From assembly GCA_902797035.1 (NCBI GenBank), contig CADBRH010000085.1:1-45283 (forward strand): a stretch of 45,283 bases of DNA. The letters are read 5' to 3'. The DNA is from an uncultured Bacteroidia bacterium (GTDB lineage: Bacteria > Bacteroidota > Bacteroidia > Bacteroidales > UBA932). The translations under genes and the position numbers were made by a program. Under the pieces are notes generated by a model, which was not told where the DNA came from, made no database searches, and saw only the letters and a program-made list of their open reading frames with translations. Shown here piece after piece: positions 34,296-41,997 of the stretch (its first letter is position 1; each line of letters opens with the position of its first letter).

Positions 34296-34933
34296 CTTGT
34301 GTTCCTGCAGATTTGGCAATGGTATGGCTGACGTTGCAGAGTCTCCCCGAGGGCGAAGAAACCGCTGACAGACTTCTCGGGGGTCATAAGAGACGATTCG
34401 GAGAGGATCACCCCGCATGGCCGCTCCGGGAACAGGGAGAACAGCAGATGCTGCTCCCGGATGTCCCAATTGCAGTAACCTGGGCTGTATGGCATCGAGA
34501 GGGGCCCCGGGCCGTCATATTCCTTCTCCATCCGGCTGACCGTCATCTCGGCCAGGACGCTCCCGATGGAGTCGGCGATGAAATCGGCGACAATGTCCCC
34601 GTTGGCTTTCAGTTCTTCCTTAGCCCTGTCATATTCCCAGCCGGCGGTGCCGATGAAGAGCAGGGCATGTGTCATCCCCTTGAGGTAAGAGCAGATAATC
34701 CCTTCCGGAGTGAAGGTTTTCCCGGCGAAACGGACCTGTCTCGGAGACAGCTTCTCCGCCTCGACGACCTGATAGATGTATCTTAGCGTGGCTTTCGGCA
34801 CAAGCTCGTCCCTGACGGCGAGGGCCATCTCCCTCACCCTCTCGTCAGGCGCGGAGTCCTTGTAGCCCATCGCGAACCAGATCTCCTTCTCGGACACCTC
34901 GTCCGGGCTTATCCGGAAAGCCTTCTCAACCAT
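34271..34933 (-). CDS. MetH activation-domain protein (corrinoid reactivation candidate)
   Basis: A 220-aa stand-alone relative of the C-terminal SAM-binding activation domain of cobalamin-dependent methionine synthase. The key element is CGVILSESSLMTPEKSVSGF, with MxPxxSVSG as in MetH-type reactivation domains; GTAGWEYDRAKEE and YSPGYCNWDIREQHLL also fit. In MetH this domain reductively remethylates oxidised cob(II)alamin using SAM. The C-terminus ends in a cysteine cluster, CQICRNTRC (C-x2-C-x4-C), absent from MetH, which could hold iron-sulfur or metal. It overlaps the corrinoid protein stop by one base and the next gene start by 25 bases. I infer that it keeps the neighbouring corrinoid protein active. 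Confidence 0.85.
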   Translation of the reverse strand: MVEKAFRISPDEVSEKEIWFAMGYKDSAPDERVREMALAVRDELVPKATLRYIYQVVEAEKLSPRQVRFAGKTFTPEGIICSYLKGMTHALLFIGTAGWEYDRAKEELKANGDIVADFIADSIGSVLAEMTVSRMEKEYDGPGPLSMPYSPGYCNWDIREQHLLFSLFPERPCGVILSESSLMTPEKSVSGFFALGETLQRQPYHCQICRNTRCYKRRNA

Positions 34934-35550
34934 CAGGACAGCAGTTTCTTGGCCACAACTACAGCCTCGTTGGCGTTGGAGCTGTACCCGTCGGCGCCGA
35001 TTCCGTCGGCGAACTCCTGGTTGAGCGGGGCGCCGCCGACCATGACCTTAACATTCAGCCCGTCGGCCCTGACAGCGTCCACGACCTCCTTCATGTAGTC
35101 CATGGTGGTCGTCAAGAGGGCTGAAAGGCAGATGATGTCGGCGTTGTTCTCCTTGGCCGCCTCGATGAAGCGTTCCTTTGAGACATCGGTACCGAGGTTG
35201 ATGACCTTGAAGCCGCGTCCCTCGAGCATCGACGCCACGAGGTTCTTGCCGATGTCGTGGAGGTCTCCCTTGACCGTGCCGATGACCACGGTGCCGATGG
35301 TGGTGGTCTGTCCGGCCAGCATCAAGGGCTTCAGGATGTCCAGGGCCGACTTCATCGCCCTGGCGCTGAGCAGGAGATTGGGAACGAACACCCTGCCCGC
35401 CTCGAACTCCTGTCCTATGGCTTCCATGGCGGGGATCATCGACTCGTCGATGATCCCCTGGGGGGTCTTGCCCTTGTCCAGGGATTCCTGGACGGCGGTT
35501 TTGGCCATTGGGGCCATGCCTTTGAATATGGCTTGGTAAAGATTGTCCAT
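34933..35550 (-). CDS. Corrinoid (B12-binding) methyl-carrier protein
   Basis: A 205-aa two-domain carrier like MtaC/MtbC. The N-terminal helical cap (~1-85) carries GRVFVPNLLLSARAMKSALD. The C-terminal Rossmann domain has the base-off cobalamin motif DxHxxG in KGDLHDIGKNLVASMLEGRG, followed by VINLGTDVS, LSALLTTTMDYMKE and MVGGAPLNQEFADGIGADGY. The His of DLHDIG should be the lower cobalt ligand. It is flanked by a URO-D methyltransferase upstream (one base between) and the MetH-type activation protein downstream (one-base overlap), the expected carrier in the middle of a three-component methyl-transfer relay. Confidence 0.92.
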   Translation of the reverse strand: MDNLYQAIFKGMAPMAKTAVQESLDKGKTPQGIIDESMIPAMEAIGQEFEAGRVFVPNLLLSARAMKSALDILKPLMLAGQTTTIGTVVIGTVKGDLHDIGKNLVASMLEGRGFKVINLGTDVSKERFIEAAKENNADIICLSALLTTTMDYMKEVVDAVRADGLNVKVMVGGAPLNQEFADGIGADGYSSNANEAVVVAKKLLS

Positions 35551-35551
35551 A

Positions 35552-36811
35552 TTATGAGCGTATTTCTTTCAATGTGTCCATCAGGGCGACCACGTTCTCG
35601 ACGGGGACATTTGCCTGGATGTTGTGGACGGTGTTATAGACGAAGCCGCCGCCTTTCCCGAATATCTCGCATAGACTCAGGACTTCCTCGCGGACCTGGG
35701 CGGGCGTTCCAAAGGGGAGGGTTTTCTGCGTGTCCACGCCTCCTCCCCAGAAGGTGACCCTGTCCCCGAACTCGTCTTTGAGCCTTTGAGGATCCATGTC
35801 CTTAGCGGCGATCTGGACGGGATTGATGATGTCGAAACCGGCGTTGATGAGACTGTCCATCAGGGGATAGATGGCTCCGCAGCAATGCTTGAATGTCTTC
35901 CAGGGGGTGTGCTGGTGGATCCAGTCGTTCATCCTCTTGTAATAAGGGACGAATAGCTCGTTGAGGGTGTCGACGGAAAGGAACTGGCTGGTCTGCGTGC
36001 CGAAATCGGCGCCGCAGACATAGACCACGTCCACATTGTCCCCGACGACTGAATAGATCTTCTCGAGATTCCTGACCGCGAGAGCGGAGATCCGGTCAAA
36101 GAGTTCTTTGATATAGTCCGGACGGCAGACGGTGGACATGTACCACTCCGCCACGCTCCTGATGCCGCGGGGCTCCCTGATCGCCGGGGAGATAATACGC
36201 GCCACATCGCCGAGGGCCATTCCTCCGAACCCGGCCACTACGGCCCTGCCTGTACCGGCGGCCCTGTCAGTCACCGTCTTCCAGTAGGAGAGGGTCTCGT
36301 CGTCGATCTCCCCGAACTCCTGTAGGTTATCCTCCACGTTGAGGTTGTCATCGTCGATCTCACCTTTCTGTCGCTCGATCGAGTCGAAGAAATAGCACCT
36401 CTCGGGCATATGGCAGGACGGAGGAAGGGATTTGTCACCCTCGGGGTAGGAATACAGTCCCCCGTCCTTCTCGGTGAACGAGTCCACCATCTTGGCTGGC
36501 AGCATCACCACCTGTCCCCAGGGCATCCGATATTCCTTCCAGTCCTTGTTCCAGACCCCGATGGAGTTCTTCGGGGAGAAACAGCCGGCGGTGTCGGTCC
36601 CGAGGGCCTCGGCGAGGTCATTCTCGATGTAGCCGAGCATCTGGCCCGGCTCATGGACATAGACCGGATGGTCGTCCAGCCCGTAGTGTCTCCGGAGAGC
36701 CTCGACCACCTTACAATGGATCCCTGTCACGGGCGTCGTCCCGAAATCCACAGCGACACGGTCCGCCTCCCTATGCTCAAGAACAGTCCTGACCCTTTCT
36801 CTTCCAGTCAT
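35552..36811 (-). CDS. URO-D-fold methyltransferase, probable substrate-specific component
   Basis: A 419-aa member of the uroporphyrinogen decarboxylase superfamily, larger than heme-pathway HemE and lacking a HemE-like N-terminus. It starts MTGRERVRTVLEHREADRVA, typical of the corrinoid methyltransferase branch. Potential metal ligands are HCC in TFKHCCGAIYPL. Other landmarks are VVYVCGADFGTQTSQFLS and FWGGGVDTQKTLPFGTP. Unlike the second URO-D protein it lacks the distal GC cysteine, so the two probably have different jobs: this one removes methyl from the substrate, the other hands it on. It begins nine bases after purL ends and one base before the corrinoid gene. Substrate unknown. Confidence 0.82.
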   Translation of the reverse strand: MTGRERVRTVLEHREADRVAVDFGTTPVTGIHCKVVEALRRHYGLDDHPVYVHEPGQMLGYIENDLAEALGTDTAGCFSPKNSIGVWNKDWKEYRMPWGQVVMLPAKMVDSFTEKDGGLYSYPEGDKSLPPSCHMPERCYFFDSIERQKGEIDDDNLNVEDNLQEFGEIDDETLSYWKTVTDRAAGTGRAVVAGFGGMALGDVARIISPAIREPRGIRSVAEWYMSTVCRPDYIKELFDRISALAVRNLEKIYSVVGDNVDVVYVCGADFGTQTSQFLSVDTLNELFVPYYKRMNDWIHQHTPWKTFKHCCGAIYPLMDSLINAGFDIINPVQIAAKDMDPQRLKDEFGDRVTFWGGGVDTQKTLPFGTPAQVREEVLSLCEIFGKGGGFVYNTVHNIQANVPVENVVALMDTLKEIRS

Positions 36812-36819
36812 TATCTTGG

Positions 36820-39800
36820 TTATTCCCTGAAATACTTGACGGCGTTCTCGAACAGCGGCTGCTCCAGATCGGCCTCTATGTTCTTGAACAGGCCCTCCTC
36901 ATAGCGCTCCGAGTGCCCCATCTTGCCGAGTATCCGGCCGGTCTTGTCGATGATGCCCTCAATGGCGTAGTACGACCCGTTGGGATTGTACGGTGACTCC
37001 ATGGTAGGCTCGTCGGTGATGGGATCGACATATTGGAAAGCTACCTGCCCGTTAGCGAAGAGCTCGCGCGCGAGTTCCTCGCTAACCACGAACTTCCCTT
37101 CACCGTGGCTCACCGGAATAGTGTGCTCGTCACCGATGGACATCCCCCTCAGCCATGGCGAGTTGGTCGTGGCGACCCTCGTGGTGACCATCTGGGAGAT
37201 ATGCCTGTTAATGTCATTCCTGAAAAGGGTGGGGGAATCCTTGGTGACCTTCCCGAGCTCCCCGTAAGGCAGCAGGCCGGATTTCACCAAAGCCTGGAAG
37301 CCGTTGCATATTCCCAAGATCAAACCGCCCCTTTCAAGGAGCCTGCCGATGGCGGCGGCGACTTTGGAGTTGTTCAGCACATTCGCTATGAACTTGCCGC
37401 TGCCGTCAGGCTCGTCGCCGGCGGAGAAACCACCGGAAAGCATCAGTATCTGGCACTCGTCTATTATCGAGCTCATCTCGTCGATGGACTCGAACACATC
37501 CTTGTCGGTGAGGTTCCGGAACACGGAGGTCCGTACCTCGGCTCCGGCCTTCCTGAAAGCCTTGGCCGTGTCGTAATCGCAGTTTGTTCCGGGGAACACG
37601 GGAATATAAGCGACGACTGTGTCCACCTCCGGACCCTTGTACTCGAGATCGGAACGCTTGGCTTTGAATGACTTGACCCCCTCCAAACCCTTGGGCAGCA
37701 GCCTCTTGTGGGAGGACTCGCTGACAGCGGGATATACTTTCTCGAACAGGGAACCGTTAAAGTCCATCAGCTCGAAGACCGAGACCGGGGTGCCGTTGAC
37801 GCGGACATCCCCGTCCTCGCCGGAGGTCACCTCGCCCAAAAGTATGGCGTTCTCGAAGTCCACCTCCCCGTCCGTCTCGATAAGGATCGAGCCGTAGGAC
37901 AGGTCGAAAAGCTCTTTCTCGTCAATCTTGACGTCGAACCCGAAAGCGTTGCCGAAGCTCATCTTGCAAAGGGCCTCGGCGACCCCGCCGAATCCTATCG
38001 ACCAGGCGGCCACGATAGTCCCGTCCTTGATTCTCGCGTGTATATTGTCCCAGTTCCTCTTGAGCCGCTCAACATCCGGCATCTTGTTCGCGAGAGGGGT
38101 ATGCTTCACAAGGTACAGCTTGTCCCCCTCCCATTTGAACTCGGTGGAGATGACGTCGCTGGCCTTGACAGGCGTGATCCCGAACGCGATGAGTGTGGGA
38201 GGGACATGGATGGGCCCATGCTCGGTCTCGAACGAGCCGCTCATCGAGTCCTTGCCCCCGATCGAGGGAAGTCCGAAAGCCTCCTGCATCTTAATGGCGC
38301 CGAGCAGGGCCGCCGTGGGCTTGCCCCACGTGTGATGGTCGGAGGTCATTCTCTCGAAATATTCCTGGCAGGAGAATCTCATTGTCCTCCAGTCGCCTCC
38401 CGCGGCCACGACCTTCGAGCAGGCTTCCACGAACGAGTACGCCGCCCCGTGGTAGGGGCTCCAGTCGCAAAGGTCCGGGTTGAAGCCGAAGGCCATCATG
38501 CTGGCGGTGTCGGTGACACCATCGACCGGCAGTTTCTGGACGGAGACCTGGGTCTCGGTCGTCTGAAGCTCGCCGCCGAATGGCATCAGCACCGTCGAGC
38601 GCCCGATGGTCGAGTCGAACATCTCGACAAGGCCCTTCTGGCTGGTGACATTAGGGTCCTGAAGGTTAGCGAACATCCTCTCTTTCAGGTTCTTCCCGGG
38701 AATGTCCCTAAAGAATGGGTCAATGTCCTCCACCGCTCCGACTATTGACTTCGAGTAATGCTTGGCGCCGGCGCTGTCGATGAAATCCCTCCTGAGATTC
38801 ACCACCAACTCGCCCTTGTTGTACATCCTCATCCTCTCGGTGTCAGTCACATCGGCCACATGGGTCACCTCGATATTCTCCTGGTGGCAATACTCCTTGA
38901 ACTTCTCCTCGTCGCCAGCCTCGATGACAACCGCCATTCTCTCTTGAGATTCGCTGATCGCCAACTCGGTGGAGTTCATGCCGCTGTATTTGACAGGCAC
39001 CCGGTCGAGGTAGATGTCCAGCCCGGCCGTCAGCTCGCCGATGGCCACGCTCACTCCACCTGCCCCGAAATCGTTGGATTTCTTTATCAGTGAAGTCACC
39101 TCGGGCCTCCGGAAGAGCCTCTCAAGTTTTCTCTCCTCCGGAGGGTTACCCTTCTGGACCTCGCTGCCGCAAGTCTCGAGCGACTCCTCGGTGTGTTCCT
39201 TGGAGGAGCCGGTGGCCCCTCCGATGCCGTCCCTTCCGGTGCGGCCACCCAGCATCAGCACGACATCACCCGGAGCGGGGCTCTCCCGTCTGACATTGGA
39301 AGCCTTCACAGCCCCTACCACGGCCCCGACTTCCATCCTCTTGGCGGTGTATCCCTCATGGAATATCTCCCGGACGTGGGTCGTTGCCAGGCCGATTTGG
39401 TTGCCGTAGCTTGAATATCCCGCCGCCGCCTTACGCGTGATGACCTTCTGGGGCAGTTTACCGGGGATGGTCTCGGAGACACTCTTGTAGATGTCACCGG
39501 CCCCGGTCACGCGCATGGCTTGATAGACATACGACCTTCCGGACAGAGGGTCCCTGATGGCGCCGCCAAGACAAGTGGCCGCGCCGCCGAACGGCTCGAT
39601 CTCGGTGGGATGATTATGAGTCTCATTCTTGAACATGAGAAGCCAACGCTCAATCTTACCATCGACATCGACATCGATGAATATGCTGCAGGCGTTGTTC
39701 TCCTCGCTAACCTCCATGTCTTCCAGCTTGCCCGCTTTCCGGAGCCATCTAGCCCCGATGGTGGCCATATCCATGAGATTGAGGCCCTTACCCTCCCTTC

Positions 39801-40572
39801 CGAGATCCTTTCTCATCTTCAGGTAGAGGGCGAGCGTCCCGTCGATATCCTTCTTGATGAAGGACTCCTCCACGGTGATATCCTCCAGCTCGGTGGTGAA
39901 TGTCGTGTGGCGGCAATGGTCGCTCCAATAAGTGTCCAGAATCCTGAGCTCTGTCTCATTCGGGTCACGTCCCTCGGTGGTGAAATATTCCATGACCACC
40001 CGCAGGTCGTCCTCGTTCATCGCCAGGCCCATCCTTTTGCGGTAAGCCCCGAGCTCCTCTTCCTTCATATTTCTGAAGCCCTCAAGGACAGGGACTTCCT
40101 TGACCGCCGCGTTCTCCGTGTCTGAAAGCTTCCCGAGATCCTTGGCCCTGGACTCAACGGGGTTGATCACATAGTGGCGTATCCTCGCGAGGGTATCCTC
40201 GGAGGCGTCGTCGTCCACTATGATGAGCCTCGAGCTCTTGATGTTGATCTTCGCCGTGGGGTCAATCAGATGGACGCAATCCACGGCCGAGGCCGCCCTT
40301 TGGTCGAACTGGCCGGGCAGGTATTCAACCGCGATGTACTTGGCGCCCTCCAGGTCGAGACTGTCGGTTACCCGGTCGGTGACAATCTCCCCGAACACGC
40401 TGTAACGGCTCTTTTCCAGAAGCTCGGGCGTGAAACCGAAAAGATCGTACACATTCAGGAGCCTCAGGGTCTTAAGCTTAAGCCGGAGATTCTCATTCAA
40501 CTCCGCCAGCAGGCCGCTCGCCTCCACCTGGAATCCGGGATATTTCTCAACGAATATACGGTAATCGCTCAT
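36820..40572 (-). CDS. purL: Phosphoribosylformylglycinamidine synthase (long, single-chain)
   Basis: Catalyses the ATP- and glutamine-dependent conversion of FGAR to FGAM in purine synthesis. The 1250-aa length is that of the fused PurL. The N-terminal and linker domains lead to the catalytic core with YWSDHCRHTTF, FKNETHNHPTEIEPFGGAAT and GGKDSMSGSFETEHG; the C-terminal glutaminase carries the nucleophile in GICNGFQAL and the motif PVSHGEGKF. The C-terminus reads GHSERYEEGLFKN where many PurL have GHPER. It is followed by the corrinoid genes after eight bases and preceded by a DUF4412-like gene, all on the minus strand, suggesting a long transcript. Confidence 0.97.
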   Translation of the reverse strand: MSDYRIFVEKYPGFQVEASGLLAELNENLRLKLKTLRLLNVYDLFGFTPELLEKSRYSVFGEIVTDRVTDSLDLEGAKYIAVEYLPGQFDQRAASAVDCVHLIDPTAKINIKSSRLIIVDDDASEDTLARIRHYVINPVESRAKDLGKLSDTENAAVKEVPVLEGFRNMKEEELGAYRKRMGLAMNEDDLRVVMEYFTTEGRDPNETELRILDTYWSDHCRHTTFTTELEDITVEESFIKKDIDGTLALYLKMRKDLGREGKGLNLMDMATIGARWLRKAGKLEDMEVSEENNACSIFIDVDVDGKIERWLLMFKNETHNHPTEIEPFGGAATCLGGAIRDPLSGRSYVYQAMRVTGAGDIYKSVSETIPGKLPQKVITRKAAAGYSSYGNQIGLATTHVREIFHEGYTAKRMEVGAVVGAVKASNVRRESPAPGDVVLMLGGRTGRDGIGGATGSSKEHTEESLETCGSEVQKGNPPEERKLERLFRRPEVTSLIKKSNDFGAGGVSVAIGELTAGLDIYLDRVPVKYSGMNSTELAISESQERMAVVIEAGDEEKFKEYCHQENIEVTHVADVTDTERMRMYNKGELVVNLRRDFIDSAGAKHYSKSIVGAVEDIDPFFRDIPGKNLKERMFANLQDPNVTSQKGLVEMFDSTIGRSTVLMPFGGELQTTETQVSVQKLPVDGVTDTASMMAFGFNPDLCDWSPYHGAAYSFVEACSKVVAAGGDWRTMRFSCQEYFERMTSDHHTWGKPTAALLGAIKMQEAFGLPSIGGKDSMSGSFETEHGPIHVPPTLIAFGITPVKASDVISTEFKWEGDKLYLVKHTPLANKMPDVERLKRNWDNIHARIKDGTIVAAWSIGFGGVAEALCKMSFGNAFGFDVKIDEKELFDLSYGSILIETDGEVDFENAILLGEVTSGEDGDVRVNGTPVSVFELMDFNGSLFEKVYPAVSESSHKRLLPKGLEGVKSFKAKRSDLEYKGPEVDTVVAYIPVFPGTNCDYDTAKAFRKAGAEVRTSVFRNLTDKDVFESIDEMSSIIDECQILMLSGGFSAGDEPDGSGKFIANVLNNSKVAAAIGRLLERGGLILGICNGFQALVKSGLLPYGELGKVTKDSPTLFRNDINRHISQMVTTRVATTNSPWLRGMSIGDEHTIPVSHGEGKFVVSEELARELFANGQVAFQYVDPITDEPTMESPYNPNGSYYAIEGIIDKTGRILGKMGHSERYEEGLFKNIEADLEQPLFENAVKYFRE

Positions 40573-40596
40573 TCTTGATTGTCAGTTACTTCCTTA

Positions 40597-41184
40597 TCAG
40601 AACTTAGGAACATCAAACACTTGCGGGAGCACCATGGCGTCCTCCTTGAACTCGGTCGCCGCGGCGACGATCTTCATGCCGCTGACCTCGGTCTCCGATT
40701 TAATGGTCAATCCCTTGTAGAGCCAGGCCTTGACTTTAGCCTTCAAGCCCTGGGCCTCGGTTTCCAAAGTGTAGACAGCGCACTCCTTGTCGAGGAACTT
40801 CTCGGTACCGACCTCCTGGATGTTGTACTTTTTCTTCAGCTCGTCGGTCAATTCGAGGAAGTTGATTTGCTGGGTGGCGCTCAAATCCACCTCCTGCACC
40901 TGCTTCATCGTGTAGTTGACAGACCAGGCCTTACCATCTTTCATGATGGAGCCGGACTCGATATCCCCCATTCCGGGGATGGACATCTTAGTCTTTTGGC
41001 ACTCCTTGGCGCCGTAGTCATCGATGTAAGCGACGGACTCGACTACCTGTCCCATCATGTCGGTCGTGAGCTTGACGATAGCGGATTTGAACCCGTATTT
41101 CTTCACGGGAGCCTTCTCCTCCTGGGCGAAGAGGGAGAACGAAACCAGCGTCAAAAGGCTGGCGAGTATCAGTCTCGTTTTCAT
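40597..41184 (-). CDS. Exported DUF4412-like protein
   Basis: A 195-aa secreted or periplasmic protein with a signal peptide ending SFSLFAQEE. The body is a beta-rich fold with repeated charged strands: YGFKSAIVKLTTDMMGQVVE, DDYGAKECQKTKM, MKDGKAWSVNYTMKQ, and a C-terminal MKIVAAATEFKEDAMVLPQV. The pattern (transition from a coloured or redox-marker style KDG-W-x-N to KECAVYTLE) resembles DUF4412/LolA-like outer-membrane-associated proteins of Bacteroidota. No catalytic residues are recognisable. It lies 11 bases after nagB and 24 before purL on the same strand, but a functional link is not evident. Confidence 0.65.
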   Translation of the reverse strand: MKTRLILASLLTLVSFSLFAQEEKAPVKKYGFKSAIVKLTTDMMGQVVESVAYIDDYGAKECQKTKMSIPGMGDIESGSIMKDGKAWSVNYTMKQVQEVDLSATQQINFLELTDELKKKYNIQEVGTEKFLDKECAVYTLETEAQGLKAKVKAWLYKGLTIKSETEVSGMKIVAAATEFKEDAMVLPQVFDVPKF

Positions 41185-41195
41185 TTCTGGGGATA

Positions 41196-41990
41196 TTATT
41201 TGTTTTCCGCCGCTTCCACGGCTTTGAAATAACGGTATGAGTTCACTTTAAGCTCTCCGGCGGCGGGCTCGTCAAGAACGACGATCCCGTTCTCGTGGAG
41301 TTGCAGGGCGGACAGGGTGACATAGTGGCTGACTGAGCCTTCCACGGCCTGGGCCACGACTCTGGCCTTCTTGCTTCCGAAGGCGAGAATCAGGACCTCC
41401 GCGGCGTCGCGCACGGTGGCGACACCCACGGACATCGCTTGTCTGGGAACCTGGCTGGTGTCACCCCCGAAGAACCGGGAATTCACTTCGATGGTGTCCT
41501 GGGTCAGGGTGACTACCCTGGTCCTGGAATTGATAGAGGAGAAAGGCTCGTTGAAAGCGAGGTGCCCGTCCTCTCCCACGCCTCCGAGGAAGAGGTCGAT
41601 ACCGCCGGCCCGGACAATGGCCTTCTCATAGTCCTCGCACTCCTTCTGGAGATCGGGGGCGTTCCCGTTGAGAATGTGGATATTGCCCGCCGGGATATCG
41701 ATCTTGTCGAAGAGGTTCTTGTACATGAAACTGTGGTAACTCTCAGGATGCTTCTCGGGAATCCCCACATATTCATCCATATTGAAAGTTATCACGTTCT
41801 TGAACGAAACCTCTCCGGCGGCGCACATCCTCGCCAGCTCGGCGTAAGTGTCCAGAGGAGTGGATCCTGTGGGAAGCCCCAGGACAAAAGGCTCGTCTGT
41901 CCGTTCGGCCTTGGCCTTGATGGCCTCGGCGATGTGGCGGGCCGCCCAGATGGAGGCCTCTTTCTTGCAGTCTCTGATTATTACTCTCAT
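41196..41990 (-). CDS. nagB: Glucosamine-6-phosphate deaminase
   Basis: Converts glucosamine-6-phosphate to fructose-6-phosphate and ammonia in the cytoplasm, the entry of amino sugars into glycolysis. At 264 aa it is full length. The substrate loop GLPTGSTPLDTYAEL, the base Asp72 in FNMDEYVG and the ring-opening set Asp141-His143-Glu148 in GVGEDGHLAFNEP are all present, with numbering equal to that of E. coli NagB. It follows seven bases after the stop of a larger NagB/PIG-L fusion, so the two deaminase-like genes are co-transcribed. Confidence 0.96.
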   Translation of the reverse strand: MRVIIRDCKKEASIWAARHIAEAIKAKAERTDEPFVLGLPTGSTPLDTYAELARMCAAGEVSFKNVITFNMDEYVGIPEKHPESYHSFMYKNLFDKIDIPAGNIHILNGNAPDLQKECEDYEKAIVRAGGIDLFLGGVGEDGHLAFNEPFSSINSRTRVVTLTQDTIEVNSRFFGGDTSQVPRQAMSVGVATVRDAAEVLILAFGSKKARVVAQAVEGSVSHYVTLSALQLHENGIVVLDEPAAGELKVNSYRYFKAVEAAENK

Positions 41991-41997
41991 GATCAGG

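Noticed and set aside
34296-34469. 58-residue N-terminal extension of the MtaA-like protein
   Set aside because: It overlaps the activation-domain gene, is not family-like, and MLQKKKRLVIPIMTHPG is the natural start.
36812-36870. Cobalamin riboswitch before the corrinoid genes
   Set aside because: Only eight bases separate purL from the first corrinoid gene and no B12-box-like element is visible; these genes appear to depend on an upstream promoter.
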